From assembly GCA_910586535.1 (NCBI GenBank), contig CAJUHS010000001.1, positions 4,960 to 68,959 of the forward strand: a stretch of 64,000 nt of DNA. The letters run 5' to 3'. The position numbers were made by a program, and so were the translations under genes. This document shows positions 35,717 through 43,915 of this stretch, piece after piece. The notes beneath the pieces were generated by a model. It made no database searches and was not told the origin of the DNA. It saw only the letters and a list, made by a program, of their open reading frames with translations. The stretch comes from an uncultured Oscillospiraceae bacterium (GTDB taxonomy: Bacteria; Bacillota; Clostridia; Oscillospirales; Ruminococcaceae). The stretch's first letter is position 1; each line of letters starts with the position of its first letter.

Positions 35717-36979
35717 TCACATAACTTCTTCGGGACTGCTTATTTTGCCCGTTACTGCGGAAGCCGCCGCAACAGCAGGAGAAGCAAGGTAAACCTCGGA
35801 CTCGGGGTGACCCATACGTCCCACAAAGTTTCTGTTTGTTGTAGCGACCGCTCTCTCGCCTTTGGCAAGAATACCCATATGTCCGCCGAGACAAGGACCG
35901 CAGGTAGGAGTAGATACCGCGCAGCCTGCGTTAATAAAAATTTCCAGCAAGCCCTTTTTCATAGCTTCAAGATAAATTTTCTGTGTCGCGGGAATTACAA
36001 TGCAGCGCACGCCCTCGCGTACTCTTTTTCCCTTAATAATATCCGCAGCCATTTCAAGGTCTTCCATTCTGCCGTTTGTACAGGAACCGATAACCACCTG
36101 ATCAATTTTAACGTCTCCCACTTCATCAATGGTCTTGGTATTTTCGGGCAGGTGTGGGAAAGCCACGGTAGGTTTAATTGTTGAAAGGTCAATGTCGTAA
36201 ACTGCGTCATAGGGAGCGTCGGGATCTGCTTCGTAAACGGTATAGTCACGGTCAACCTTGTCCGCCTGATATGCTCTTGTTACCTCGTCAACAGCAAAAA
36301 TACCGTTCTTTGCCCCTGCCTCGATAGCCATGTTGGCCATGGAAAGACGATCGTCCATGGAAAGATTTTTCAGTCCCTCTCCGGAAAATTCCATAGATTT
36401 GTAAAGCGCGCCGTCCACGCCAATCATTCCGATTATGTGGAGGATAACGTCCTTGCCCATAACATATTTGTTAAGCTTGCCCGTAAGGTTAAATTTGATA
36501 GCGGAAGGCACCTTGAACCATGCCTCGCCGGTAGCCATTCCCGCAGCCATATCTGTAGAACCGACGCCGGTAGAGAATGCTCCCAATGCGCCGTAGGTGC
36601 AGGTGTGGCTGTCCGCGCCGATAATGCACTCTCCCGAAGCAACAAGTCCCTTTTCTGGGAGCAGAGCGTGTTCAATACCCATATCCCCGACATCAAAGTA
36701 GTTCTTAATCTTCATTTTTCCTGCAAAATCGCGGCACTGCTTTGTGTGAGCAGCAGACTTTATATCCTTATTTGGGGTAAAGTGATCCATAACCATTGAA
36801 ATTTTTTCTGTGTTGAAAACTCCCGAAAAGCCTGCCCTTTCAAATTCGTTAATAGCCACGGGCGTAGTCACGTCGTTGCCGAGCACCATATCCAGCTTAC
36901 ATCTGATAAGCTGTCCCGCCTCGACCTTATCGAGACCTGCGTGGGCGGCAAGAATTTTTTGGGTCATCGTCATTGCCAT
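35717..36979 (-). CDS. leuC: 3-isopropylmalate dehydratase, large subunit
   Basis: The product is 420 aa. I choose ATG 36979 (MAMTMTQKILAAHAG), the usual start of this LeuC class; the upstream ATG at 37000 sits against AAAGGA with no spacing. Iron-sulfur cysteines lie in IGSCTNGRMED and in TPTCGPCLGGH. The protein belongs to the 420-residue HacA-like type that works with a 160-residue LeuD. A consensus promoter lies 150 bases upstream; I see no T-box or leucine attenuator in the leader. Confidence 0.95.
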   Translation of the reverse strand: MAMTMTQKILAAHAGLDKVEAGQLIRCKLDMVLGNDVTTPVAINEFERAGFSGVFNTEKISMVMDHFTPNKDIKSAAHTKQCRDFAGKMKIKNYFDVGDMGIEHALLPEKGLVASGECIIGADSHTCTYGALGAFSTGVGSTDMAAGMATGEAWFKVPSAIKFNLTGKLNKYVMGKDVILHIIGMIGVDGALYKSMEFSGEGLKNLSMDDRLSMANMAIEAGAKNGIFAVDEVTRAYQADKVDRDYTVYEADPDAPYDAVYDIDLSTIKPTVAFPHLPENTKTIDEVGDVKIDQVVIGSCTNGRMEDLEMAADIIKGKRVREGVRCIVIPATQKIYLEAMKKGLLEIFINAGCAVSTPTCGPCLGGHMGILAKGERAVATTNRNFVGRMGHPESEVYLASPAVAAASAVTGKISSPEEVM

Positions 36980-37125
36980 AGCAAAAATCATTCCTTTCAT
37001 TACAGCAATTCCACTTTGAAAATGCAGCCAAAAGCTTTCGCCCCGAACAACATATACAAGATTTTTAGTTTAGCTTTTGTACATTTTCTGCGAGGAACAG
37101 CTATAGGTAAAATTTTATTTCATAC

Positions 37126-37154
37126 TTGAATTATAGCATGAAATGTGATATAAT
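37126..37154 (+). promoter_or_regulatory. promoter-like sequence facing away from leuC
   Basis: TTGAAT at 37126-37131 and TATAAT at 37149-37154, spaced 17. It would transcribe toward the 58-codon remnant at 37198. Its polymerase footprint coincides with the leuC promoter, so the two could not fire together. Confidence 0.45.
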
Positions 37155-37158
37155 TCAA
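37130..37158 (-). promoter_or_regulatory. leuC promoter
   Basis: On the minus strand TTGAAT, 17 bases, TATAAT. It overlaps almost exactly with a plus-strand promoter-like TTGAAT-17-TATAAT at 37126-37154, because the region is near-palindromic. Confidence 0.75.
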
Positions 37159-37197
37159 ATACATAATATGAATAACGGATATAATTTTATTTTATAG

Positions 37198-37371
37198 CAC
37201 ACCGCAGATATACGAATTGGCATTGATATTGTCGGTACGCTCATGGAACACCGAAATATATCCAACGTCTGGATAGACTACTACAAAACAAGCTTTGAAT
37301 TTTTGCTGAACAAACTTGGTGTACCCGTACGTGAAACCCTCGATTTCTTTACCCAACTAAAACCGCCTTAA
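37198..37371 (+). pseudogene. 58-codon open remnant of unknown gene
   Basis: A frame bounded by stops reads IRIGIDIVGTLMEHRNIS, then VWIDYYKTSFEFLLNKLG and VPVRETLDFFTQLKPP. There is no ribosome binding site before its only ATG. The amino acid composition looks like real protein, so this may be the tail of a decayed gene. I do not recognise the family. The rest of 37000-37492 shows only the leu promoter region. Confidence 0.3.
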
Positions 37372-37467
37372 ATATTGGCGCAATAAGTACAATTATAAAA
37401 AACGGATGAATACTTAAAGATGAATTTCCGAACGGCGGTGTAAACGCACGCTGATATAAAATAAAAA

Positions 37468-37487
37468 TCCGCAGGAAAACCTGCGGA
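37468..37487 (-). terminator. terminator of the 154-aa gene
   Basis: TCCGCAGG and CCTGCGGA pair over 8 bp with a four-base loop. On the minus strand the hairpin is followed by TTTTTATTTTAT. It lies five bases after the stop at 37493. Confidence 0.88.
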
Positions 37488-37492
37488 ACGGC

Positions 37493-37957
37493 TTATACAA
37501 TATTATTGCTTATACCGACATACGCTTCAAAAACAGCGTTTACCCTATTTATTTTTTCGCTTTGCAGCAAAATAAAATAAATATCTGTTATAAGCTTCAT
37601 ATTATTTTTTCTTGCATACCCATAAAGCTGAGTTTCCGCTTCACAAATCTCGTTTACATCATAAAACATAAAAGAAACCGCGTTGTCAATTTTAAACTCA
37701 GGTTTATATATGCACTGACCTTCACTTTTAAAAGCTTTGTCAGTGGGAATCAATACTTCAATGCCGTAAATATCGCCGCCGCTGTCGGGAATGATCTCAA
37801 CAATCCTGAATACAACATTCTCGACAGCTTTTAAATGAAGTGCGTCGACATTGTTTTTTGTAAACATGAGCATATCTATAAGCTCGCTTGCTTTTACTCT
37901 CGTACTATATGAAAGCAAATGCTCATAATACAAATATCTGTTTTTCAAGAAATTCAC
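37493..37957 (-). CDS. unknown protein resembling GyrI-like/DUF5085 domains
   Basis: The product is 154 aa with GTG start 37957, about ten bases after AGGAG, which lies inside the last codons of a 14-codon ORF. The pattern of a helix, then strands IVEIIPDSGGDIYGIEVLIPT, then VSFMFYDVNEIC and a helix EAETQLYGYARKN fits effector-binding GyrI-like or DUF5085 proteins. It is transcribed away from the LytTR regulator. Function is unknown; a ligand-sensing partner is one possibility. Confidence 0.6.
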   Translation of the reverse strand: MNFLKNRYLYYEHLLSYSTRVKASELIDMLMFTKNNVDALHLKAVENVVFRIVEIIPDSGGDIYGIEVLIPTDKAFKSEGQCIYKPEFKIDNAVSFMFYDVNEICEAETQLYGYARKNNMKLITDIYFILLQSEKINRVNAVFEAYVGISNNIV

Positions 37958-37963
37958 TTACGA

Positions 37964-38008
37964 TCATTCTCCTAAAATGATATACAGAACATAAAACCAA
38001 AAATCCAT
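37964..38008 (-). CDS. possible 14-codon hydrophobic peptide
   Basis: ATG 38008 is preceded by AGGGAGGTGTTAAT, a strong ribosome binding site. The peptide reads MDFWFYVLYIILGE and stops seven bases before the GTG of the 154-aa gene. The AGGAG for that gene lies inside this frame, so it may be a coupling leader or a membrane-active or signalling peptide. Evidence is only the site and position. Confidence 0.35.
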   Translation of the reverse strand: MDFWFYVLYIILGE

Positions 38009-38029
38009 ATTAACACCTCCCTGAATCTT

Positions 38030-38050
38030 TAATAATAAAATATATTATTA
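38030..38050. promoter_or_regulatory. inverted repeat between divergent transcripts
   Basis: TAATAATA and TATTATTA form a perfect 8-bp inverted repeat around a five-base centre. It lies between the minus-strand 14-codon frame and the plus-strand regulator genes. It could be an operator or simply part of AT-rich promoter DNA. Confidence 0.3.
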
Positions 38051-38093
38051 TGCCGATAAATTCAATAGATTTCTAACAGGAGGTATAATTATC

Positions 38094-38126
38094 ATGACGG
38101 ATTGCTTTTTTATTTCATTGTATTGA
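38094..38126 (+). CDS. possible 10-codon peptide upstream of the LytTR regulator
   Basis: ATG 38094 follows AGGAGG by ten bases and encodes MTDCFFISLY, then a stop that lies inside the -35 box of the regulator promoter. The single Cys near the middle is suggestive of thiolactone peptides, but AgrD precursors are much longer. The overlapping GGTATAAT may instead be a -10 box. Low confidence. Confidence 0.25.
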   Translation: MTDCFFISLY

Positions 38127-38151
38127 CACTAATGCCAAAAGCGTGTATAAT
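38123..38151 (+). promoter_or_regulatory. consensus promoter of the LytTR regulator
   Basis: TTGACA, 17 bases, TATAAT, a perfect sigma-A match. Transcription would start near 38158, so the regulator must start at the ATG at 38189, not at the earlier in-frame codon 38102. Confidence 0.9.
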
Positions 38152-38188
38152 GTTTATAATGAAATATAAACATAAATCGGTGATAAAA

Positions 38189-38905
38189 ATGAATATTGTA
38201 ATCTGCGATGATGAGAAAGTATGGCAAAACGAGCTTATAAAATACTTAGATGAATATAAAAGAAAACGTAAAATAGATATATTTATAAAGTGCTTTTCCG
38301 ACGGAAGATCATGCTGGGAATCAAAAACTGACAAGTACGATATTATATTTATGGATTATCAAATGGGAAATGTAAACGGAATTGAAACTGCAAGAAAAAT
38401 ACGAAAAGTAAATTCCGATTCAATAATAATTTTTGTCAGCGCATATCCTCAGGTTGCTATGGACACCTTTGAGGTCAAAACGTTCCGCTTTTTATCCAAA
38501 CCGATAGATAAAGCAAGGCTCTTTAAAGCCATAGACGATTATCTTGACGAAATCGACATAGATAGTTTCCTGATTTTTAAAACCCACGAAAAAACCATAC
38601 GCATAAAAATATCCGAGGTAATTTATACTGAAGCTCGAAGAAATCATACTATTATACATACAGAAAAAGAAGATTATGAAATCCTTACAAATTTAAAGTC
38701 TGTTGAAAAAATGCTTCCGGCGGAAAAATTTTTCAGGTGCCATAACGCCTATGTAACATCATTTCAACATATAAAGTACCATAACAACACCGAGATCTGC
38801 TATGATGACGGTTCAGCCGCCTATATAAGCAGAAGTATGCTTCCCAAATTCAGAACAGCCTTTCATGAATTTATTATCAAATATGATTCGGGTGAAATAA
38901 AATGA
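38189..38905 (+). CDS. LytTR-family response regulator, AgrA-like
   Basis: The product is 238 aa starting MNIVICDDEKVWQN. The receiver domain has the acidic pair CDDEK, phospho-Asp in IIFMDYQMGN and Lys in FRFLSKPID. The LytTR DNA-binding domain follows at about 135-232 (IKISEVIYTEARRNHTIIH, then FFRCHNAYVTSFQHI). Its end overlaps the kinase start by four bases. By family it controls genes through direct-repeat LytTR sites in response to a membrane-sensed signal. Confidence 0.92.
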   Translation: MNIVICDDEKVWQNELIKYLDEYKRKRKIDIFIKCFSDGRSCWESKTDKYDIIFMDYQMGNVNGIETARKIRKVNSDSIIIFVSAYPQVAMDTFEVKTFRFLSKPIDKARLFKAIDDYLDEIDIDSFLIFKTHEKTIRIKISEVIYTEARRNHTIIHTEKEDYEILTNLKSVEKMLPAEKFFRCHNAYVTSFQHIKYHNNTEICYDDGSAAYISRSMLPKFRTAFHEFIIKYDSGEIK

Positions 38906-40223
38906 CAACAATATTTACAACAATTTTAGAAACGTTATCTGACACTGTTTTGCTTTTGGCAATTATTAATACAGTAAATACACTGTGTAAAAATATAACC
39001 GATTCATCCGTTCAAAATAAAAAACGACTGATAATTACCATTGGAATATCTTGTATTTTGAGCATAGCTTTTAATCAGAACTTTTTTAATCAGCTGATAT
39101 TTCTCAAATGGATATATGTACTTGTAAACTTTTCCAAATACGCATTACTGACGGCATATATGTATAAACATTTTTCGGAAAAATTATTAATGGTTTCGTT
39201 TATTATACAGTTTATATGCTCAACAATCGCGTCAGGCATTTTAAGTCTGATCCCGATCACAAAAATAAAAGAGATATATTTTTTAAATATTGTTTTGAAT
39301 TTAACCGTCAGGACAATTATTCTGTTAATTATTATTTATACAAAAAATAAAAATGAATATGAAAATATCCAAATGTTTACTGTAATTTTTCCTACGCACA
39401 TATACGCGCTTATTTTGCTTTCTTTGTTTTTATCAAACGGTTTGATCCAAACAGCCAATTTTGCCACATCAAATACCGACGGACAAATTCAGATAGTAAA
39501 AATACTTGCATTGTCAATTACAATTTGTACGACTGTAATCATAATGTCATTGCTGTTTAATCTGGTATCAAAAAAATATCAAAGTGATGTCAACAGTACT
39601 CTGAAAAATCAAATTGCGTCTCAGCTGTATCATTACAAACAGCTTGAAAAAATAAACGCCGAGATAAGGAGCTTTAAACACGATTACATAAACCATATCA
39701 AATGTATCAGCTCCATGCTTTCAAAAAAGAATATGACGACCTTTTTAAATATCTTAACAGGTTATCAGCTTCGTTTCCAAGCCCGTCATTTTTGTTTGAA
39801 ACAGGAAACTATATTGCCGACGCCATTCTGTCCGAAAAGCAAGTCAATTCTCCCGATAATATTTCAATAGAATTCGATGGTGTTATACCTTCAAATATAG
39901 ACAATACCGATTTGTGCATAATATTGTCAAATGCTCTTGACAACGCGGTTGAAGCGTCCTGTTTATGCGCAGGAGATAAAGTAATTAATGTGTACGGAGC
40001 TTTTACACATGGATATTTTCTTCTGAAAATAAAAAATCCTACCGTTAACACTAATGTTAACGGCAAGATGACAACTACAAAAGCAGACAAGTTAAACCAT
40101 GGCTTCGGTCTTGCAAACATAAAAAGAACCGTGAATAAGTACAGCGGATATATCAGCATAAACTGCGAGGAAAATTTTTTCACTCTTAATATAACTTTCT
40201 CAAACTTTTCCGCTAACGATTAA
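38902..40223 (+). CDS. AgrC-like GHKL sensor kinase requiring a -1 frameshift
   Basis: Frame one runs from 38902 and would stop at 39870 after 322 codons. The last part is out of register with the family: the catalytic domain continues in the -1 frame to 40223. The switch point is the heptamer A-AAA-AAG at 39723-39729 in the zero frame, giving SMLSKK joined to EYDDLFKYL. The joined product is about 440 aa, the usual AgrC length. It has six spans in residues 1-215, the His box FKHDYINHI near 257, the Asn box NALDNAVEA and GFGLANI. It may be programmed frameshifting, phase variation, or a base loss. The -1 frame has no start of its own. Confidence 0.8.
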
Positions 40224-40263
40224 ATAAATCAGATTTTATTATAAAATATTTGATAAGCAAAAA

Positions 40264-40306
40264 GCTCCCGTTCCGTTTGACAGAAACAATCAAACGGAAC
40301 GGGAGC
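40264..40306. terminator. long hairpin between convergent genes
   Basis: GCTCCCGTTCCGTTTGA pairs perfectly over 17 bp with its complement. On the minus strand it is followed by TTTTTGC, so it terminates at least the ydcF-side transcript, and it may stop the kinase transcript. The remaining 200 bases to 40515 hold another imperfect hairpin (CAGTCCATA with ATGGACTG near 40385-40425) and no gene. Confidence 0.75.
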
Positions 40307-40515
40307 AAACTATAATTTAACAGGCTTCAAGAGCCCGTACGATGCGCTATACGATTACCATATTTCAAAATATCATTTATAGCAGTCCATAAAAATACCA
40401 TTTTTATATGGACTGGGTCTACCCGCACGCAGAACAAATTATATGTTATGAAAATGCAGAACGTAAGGCTCGTCCCATACAATTTTATCAGTACATTTTA
40501 ATATACCGCTATAAA

Positions 40516-41298
40516 TTACCGTCCGAATACAATCTGATAGCACACTCCGAACCACTCCCTGAGCCAGTATGTGGGAAGCAGCCAAAGCGACGTCCGCGCC
40601 GATACCGAGTATGATTCAAGACCGTACTTGTCCGCAATCAGCTTTGCCCTAAGCTGGTGGAACTCATTGGTAACTATCGTTACACTGCCGCTTATGCCGT
40701 ACTCGTTCATTTTTTCAACGGAAAAGCGTATATTCTCGTCCGTACCCGTGGAGCGATCCTCCAGAATAATTCTGTCCTCGGATATACCCTGCTCAACAAG
40801 AACGCGCTTCATGCTCTCCGCCTCGGAAATAAGCTCGTCCGCACCCTGTCCTCCCGAAACGATACACATTGCTGAGGGATTTTGGTCAAGGTATCTGTAT
40901 GCCGTCATAATACGCTGTCTCAGCATAAGACTGGGCTCCTCGCCTCTGACCTTGCAGCCAAGCACTATCACCGTGGTGTTTCCGTCGGGAGGACGGTTTG
41001 CTGCTGACGTCATAAATACGGATATGACCGCCGCCAATACCGCAAGAAGCAATGCTGACATTACAATTGCTATAAAGGCCACGCGGACAGCCTTATGTCC
41101 CGACATAAAGCGGAAAAATCTATTCCAAAATACCGAAAGGAAAAACAGCACCGCGCAAACAAACATTCCCGCCGCATTGCCGATATTGATTATCCCCGCG
41201 GAAACAGGCGCGAGAAAAACGGCAAATCCTGCAGCCCACAGCAGCGCAAAGAAAATAAGGCACGCCCTTGCAAGCGCGCCTTTTGCAGCCGTATCCAT
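40516..41298 (-). CDS. YdcF/SanA-family (DUF218) membrane protein
   Basis: The product is 260 aa. Three spans lie in residues 10-100. The DUF218 domain follows, with TVIVLGCKVRGEEPSLMLRQ, IVSGGQGADELISEA, DRSTGTDENIRFS and TNEFHQLRA. Family members act in cell-envelope metabolism; the biochemical activity is uncertain. Its ATG overlaps the stop of the upstream TSCPD gene by one base, so the two are coupled. Confidence 0.85.
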   Translation of the reverse strand: MDTAAKGALARACLIFFALLWAAGFAVFLAPVSAGIINIGNAAGMFVCAVLFFLSVFWNRFFRFMSGHKAVRVAFIAIVMSALLLAVLAAVISVFMTSAANRPPDGNTTVIVLGCKVRGEEPSLMLRQRIMTAYRYLDQNPSAMCIVSGGQGADELISEAESMKRVLVEQGISEDRIILEDRSTGTDENIRFSVEKMNEYGISGSVTIVTNEFHQLRAKLIADKYGLESYSVSARTSLWLLPTYWLREWFGVCYQIVFGR

Positions 41299-41540
41299 TA
41301 AAGAGCCTCTTTCAGGGCGATAGCAAGCTGGTCGGGACAGGACGTGCCCTTACCGTTACAGTTGATACCCTTGAGCCGTTCAATAGCGTCCTCCACCTTC
41401 ATACCCTTTACAAGCGCGGCAACGCCCTGAGTGTTTCCGCTGCACCCGCCCATAAACTTCACGCTGTCGATAACGCCATTGGTGACCTCAACGTTTATGT
41501 GTCTCGAGCAAACGCCTTTCGGAGTATAATTAATAGTCAT
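41298..41540 (-). CDS. TSCPD-domain protein (TIGR03905 type)
   Basis: The product is 80 aa, the full length for this family. It contains VCSRHINVEV, FMGGCSGNTQGVAALVKGM and the name-giving GTSCPDQLAIAL. The domain resembles the C-terminal Cys-rich segment of class II ribonucleotide reductases. Function as a stand-alone protein is unknown. Confidence 0.9.
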   Translation of the reverse strand: MTINYTPKGVCSRHINVEVTNGVIDSVKFMGGCSGNTQGVAALVKGMKVEDAIERLKGINCNGKGTSCPDQLAIALKEAL

Positions 41541-41594
41541 TTCACATTACCCTCTCATATTTATTCGGCGCATTACGCCGTATTTTATCAAGAA

Positions 41595-42773
41595 TTAAAG
41601 ATTTATCCTCGCAACACCCGACTGAACTGCAGCTTCCGCTACTGCCTTTGAAACGGATTCGGCAACACTCTTGTCGAAAGCGTCGGGAAGTATATATTCG
41701 GCGCAGAGCTTATCGGGAGCTACAGCTCCTGCTATGGCTCTCGCGGCGGCGCGCTTCATTTCCTCGTTGATGTCCCTTGCCCTGACCGAAAGCGCACCCT
41801 TGAATATTCCGGGGAAAGCCACCACGTTGTTTATCTGGTTAGGGAAATCGGAACGTCCTGTACCCACAACGAAAGCTCCCGCCTCCTTTGCAAGGTCAGG
41901 CATGATCTCAGGAGTAGGGTTAGCCATTGCGAAAATGATAGGCTTATCCGCCATGGAACGAACCATGTCCTGAGAAACAAGGTTGGGTTTGGAAACCCCG
42001 ATAAACGCGTCCGCACCGACCATTGCATCCGCAAGACCGCCCTTGCGCTTATTCTTATTGGTAAGCTTAGCCATTTCATAGTGGGACGGATTCTCAAACT
42101 CGTCTCCGTCGCATATTATACCCTTCAGGTCAACCATTATTATATCACCGATACCCAAAGAAAGGAACTGCTTTGCAATAGCGCAGCCCGCAGCTCCCGC
42201 ACCGTTTATGACGAGAGTCATATCCTCGAAGCGCTTGCCGGACACCTTTGCCGCGTTAAGCATTGCCGCCGAAGCCACCACAGCCGTACCGTGCTGATCA
42301 TCGTGGAAAACAGGTATATCAAGCTTTTCTTTGAGCCTGCGCTCTATCTCGAAGCAGCGTGGAGCGGAAATGTCCTCCAGATTAATACCGCCGAAGCTGT
42401 AGGATATCAGCTCTATTGTGCGGACAATTTCGTCCGTATCCTTTGAATCAATACAAACAGGAAAAGCGTCAACTCCCGCAAATTCTTTAAAGAGAGCACA
42501 TTTACCCTCCATTACGGGCATGGAAGCTCTCGGTCCTATGTCACCCAGACCCAAAACGGCGGTACCGTCCGTAATTACCGCCACCAGATTGGAGCGGCGT
42601 GTCAAGTCGTAGGAAAGGTCGGGATTTTCGGCAATTTCAAGGCATGGCTTGGCGACTCCCGGAGTATAGGCGTTGGAAAGCTGCTCACGGTTCTCCACCT
42701 TGCAGCGGGAAACTACCTCTATCTTGCCTTTCCATTCGTAGTGTTTTTCAAGAGATGACTGCATAATATCCAT
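41595..42773 (-). CDS. malate dehydrogenase (oxaloacetate-decarboxylating), malic enzyme
   Basis: The product is 392 aa, the compact malic enzyme type. It converts malate to pyruvate and CO2 with NAD or NADP. Visible are SNAYTPGVAKPCLEIAENP, the Tyr/Lys region GLGDIGPRASMPVMEGK, metal site HDDQHGTAVVASAAMLNAAK and Rossmann VINGAGAAGCAIAKQF. A second ATG three codons in is an equally possible start. Confidence 0.95.
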   Translation of the reverse strand: MDIMQSSLEKHYEWKGKIEVVSRCKVENREQLSNAYTPGVAKPCLEIAENPDLSYDLTRRSNLVAVITDGTAVLGLGDIGPRASMPVMEGKCALFKEFAGVDAFPVCIDSKDTDEIVRTIELISYSFGGINLEDISAPRCFEIERRLKEKLDIPVFHDDQHGTAVVASAAMLNAAKVSGKRFEDMTLVINGAGAAGCAIAKQFLSLGIGDIIMVDLKGIICDGDEFENPSHYEMAKLTNKNKRKGGLADAMVGADAFIGVSKPNLVSQDMVRSMADKPIIFAMANPTPEIMPDLAKEAGAFVVGTGRSDFPNQINNVVAFPGIFKGALSVRARDINEEMKRAAARAIAGAVAPDKLCAEYILPDAFDKSVAESVSKAVAEAAVQSGVARINL

Positions 42774-42903
42774 TGTTTAGACTTCTTTCTGTATTTATAG
42801 TATTAAATCAAAATATATACTACCGTCCCTTTAAGGGAACTTAACAAAGTAAAAGTATGCCTTATACTTCATTGTAAGCGACATAGCATGCGAGAACTTC
42901 CCG

Positions 42904-43743
42904 CTACTTTTCTTTCTTGTTGGCAAGCTTTATGATTCTGTCAATATTTTCCTTGTCGGTGGTATTGCTTCCGATATGTGTCGGATAAGCATTATAGAGT
43001 CCGTGGAAATCCGAACCGCCAGTTACGATAAGGTTGTACTTTTCGGCAATTTCAAGTATCTTTTTCCGCTGCTCCTCGTCAGCAGTATAGTGATACGCCT
43101 CAGCGCCGTCTATCTTGCCCTTTGCGGCAAGCTCCTCAAGAAGCTCAAGGGAATCATAGTAAACAGGGTGAGCCATAACAGCTACTCCCCTTGCGGAATG
43201 TATCAGATCAAGGACAAAGTTAACGTCGGGGTACTCCCGCTCCACAATACAGGTACCGCTTTTCAGGTTAAAAAGCTCATCGTTAAGCTCGCCGTAGAAC
43301 TCGGTGGTATAACCGTAATCAATGAGAGCGTGCATAATATGCTGCTTGAAGATACTTTTGGAGCCGGTGGCATATTTCAGAACGCTTTCCGCTGTAATGG
43401 GGTACAGCTTCATAACATTCTCGACCATTTCCCTTGCACACGCCTTGCGTATCTCGCAGGCTTTCATGCAAACGCCCTCAAGACGGTCGGGCTTGCGCGG
43501 AGCATAGCATAGAATATGTACCTTTTGGTTCCGGGATTTATCCCATGCTGAAAGTTCCACTCCCGGCAGCACCTGAACACCGTATCGCTCGCCGAGCACC
43601 TTTGCCCTTGAGACGGACGACATGGTGTCATGGTCGGTAATGGAAATGAAATCTATTCCTGTCCTTTTAGCCTGAACGATTATATCCTCTATTCCGAGGG
43701 AACCGTCCGACAGCTTTGTATGACAATGCAGGTCGCCGATCAT
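42904..43743 (-). CDS. PHP-domain metal-dependent phosphoesterase
   Basis: The product is 279 aa. PHP motifs are GDLHCHTKLSDGS at the N-terminus, ISITDHDTMS, a conserved His in MAHPVY and GGSDFHGLYNA near the end. These bind up to three metals. Relatives act as 5'-3' oligoribonuclease, AMP phosphatase or histidinol-phosphatase-like enzymes; the exact substrate is open. Confidence 0.88.
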   Translation of the reverse strand: MIGDLHCHTKLSDGSLGIEDIIVQAKRTGIDFISITDHDTMSSVSRAKVLGERYGVQVLPGVELSAWDKSRNQKVHILCYAPRKPDRLEGVCMKACEIRKACAREMVENVMKLYPITAESVLKYATGSKSIFKQHIMHALIDYGYTTEFYGELNDELFNLKSGTCIVEREYPDVNFVLDLIHSARGVAVMAHPVYYDSLELLEELAAKGKIDGAEAYHYTADEEQRKKILEIAEKYNLIVTGGSDFHGLYNAYPTHIGSNTTDKENIDRIIKLANKKEK

Positions 43744-43774
43744 ATCTTCATCTCCTTTGATTTCAGTTAAATTA

Positions 43775-43804
43775 ATTATACCACAAACCTCTTCGTCATT
43801 GCAA
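43775..43804 (-). promoter_or_regulatory. promoter of the PHP gene
   Basis: On the minus strand TTGCAA, 18 bases, TATAAT, ending about 30 bases before the start codon at 43743. Confidence 0.7.
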
Positions 43805-43915
43805 GTATTTCACACAAAAATATATAAAAATTCGATAAATTATCAACACATATGTAATTTTTTGTAAATACAGACAGCTATACCGTTTGCGGACACGTGA
43901 AGAGCCGCCGGCAGA

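Noticed and set aside
37000..37130. T-box or leucine-rich attenuator before leuC
   Set aside because: I found no T-box consensus, no leucine codon run and no terminator-antiterminator pair in the leader.
38102..38188. Longer start for the LytTR regulator
   Set aside because: The perfect promoter at 38123-38151 lies inside this extension, so its transcript could not include it.
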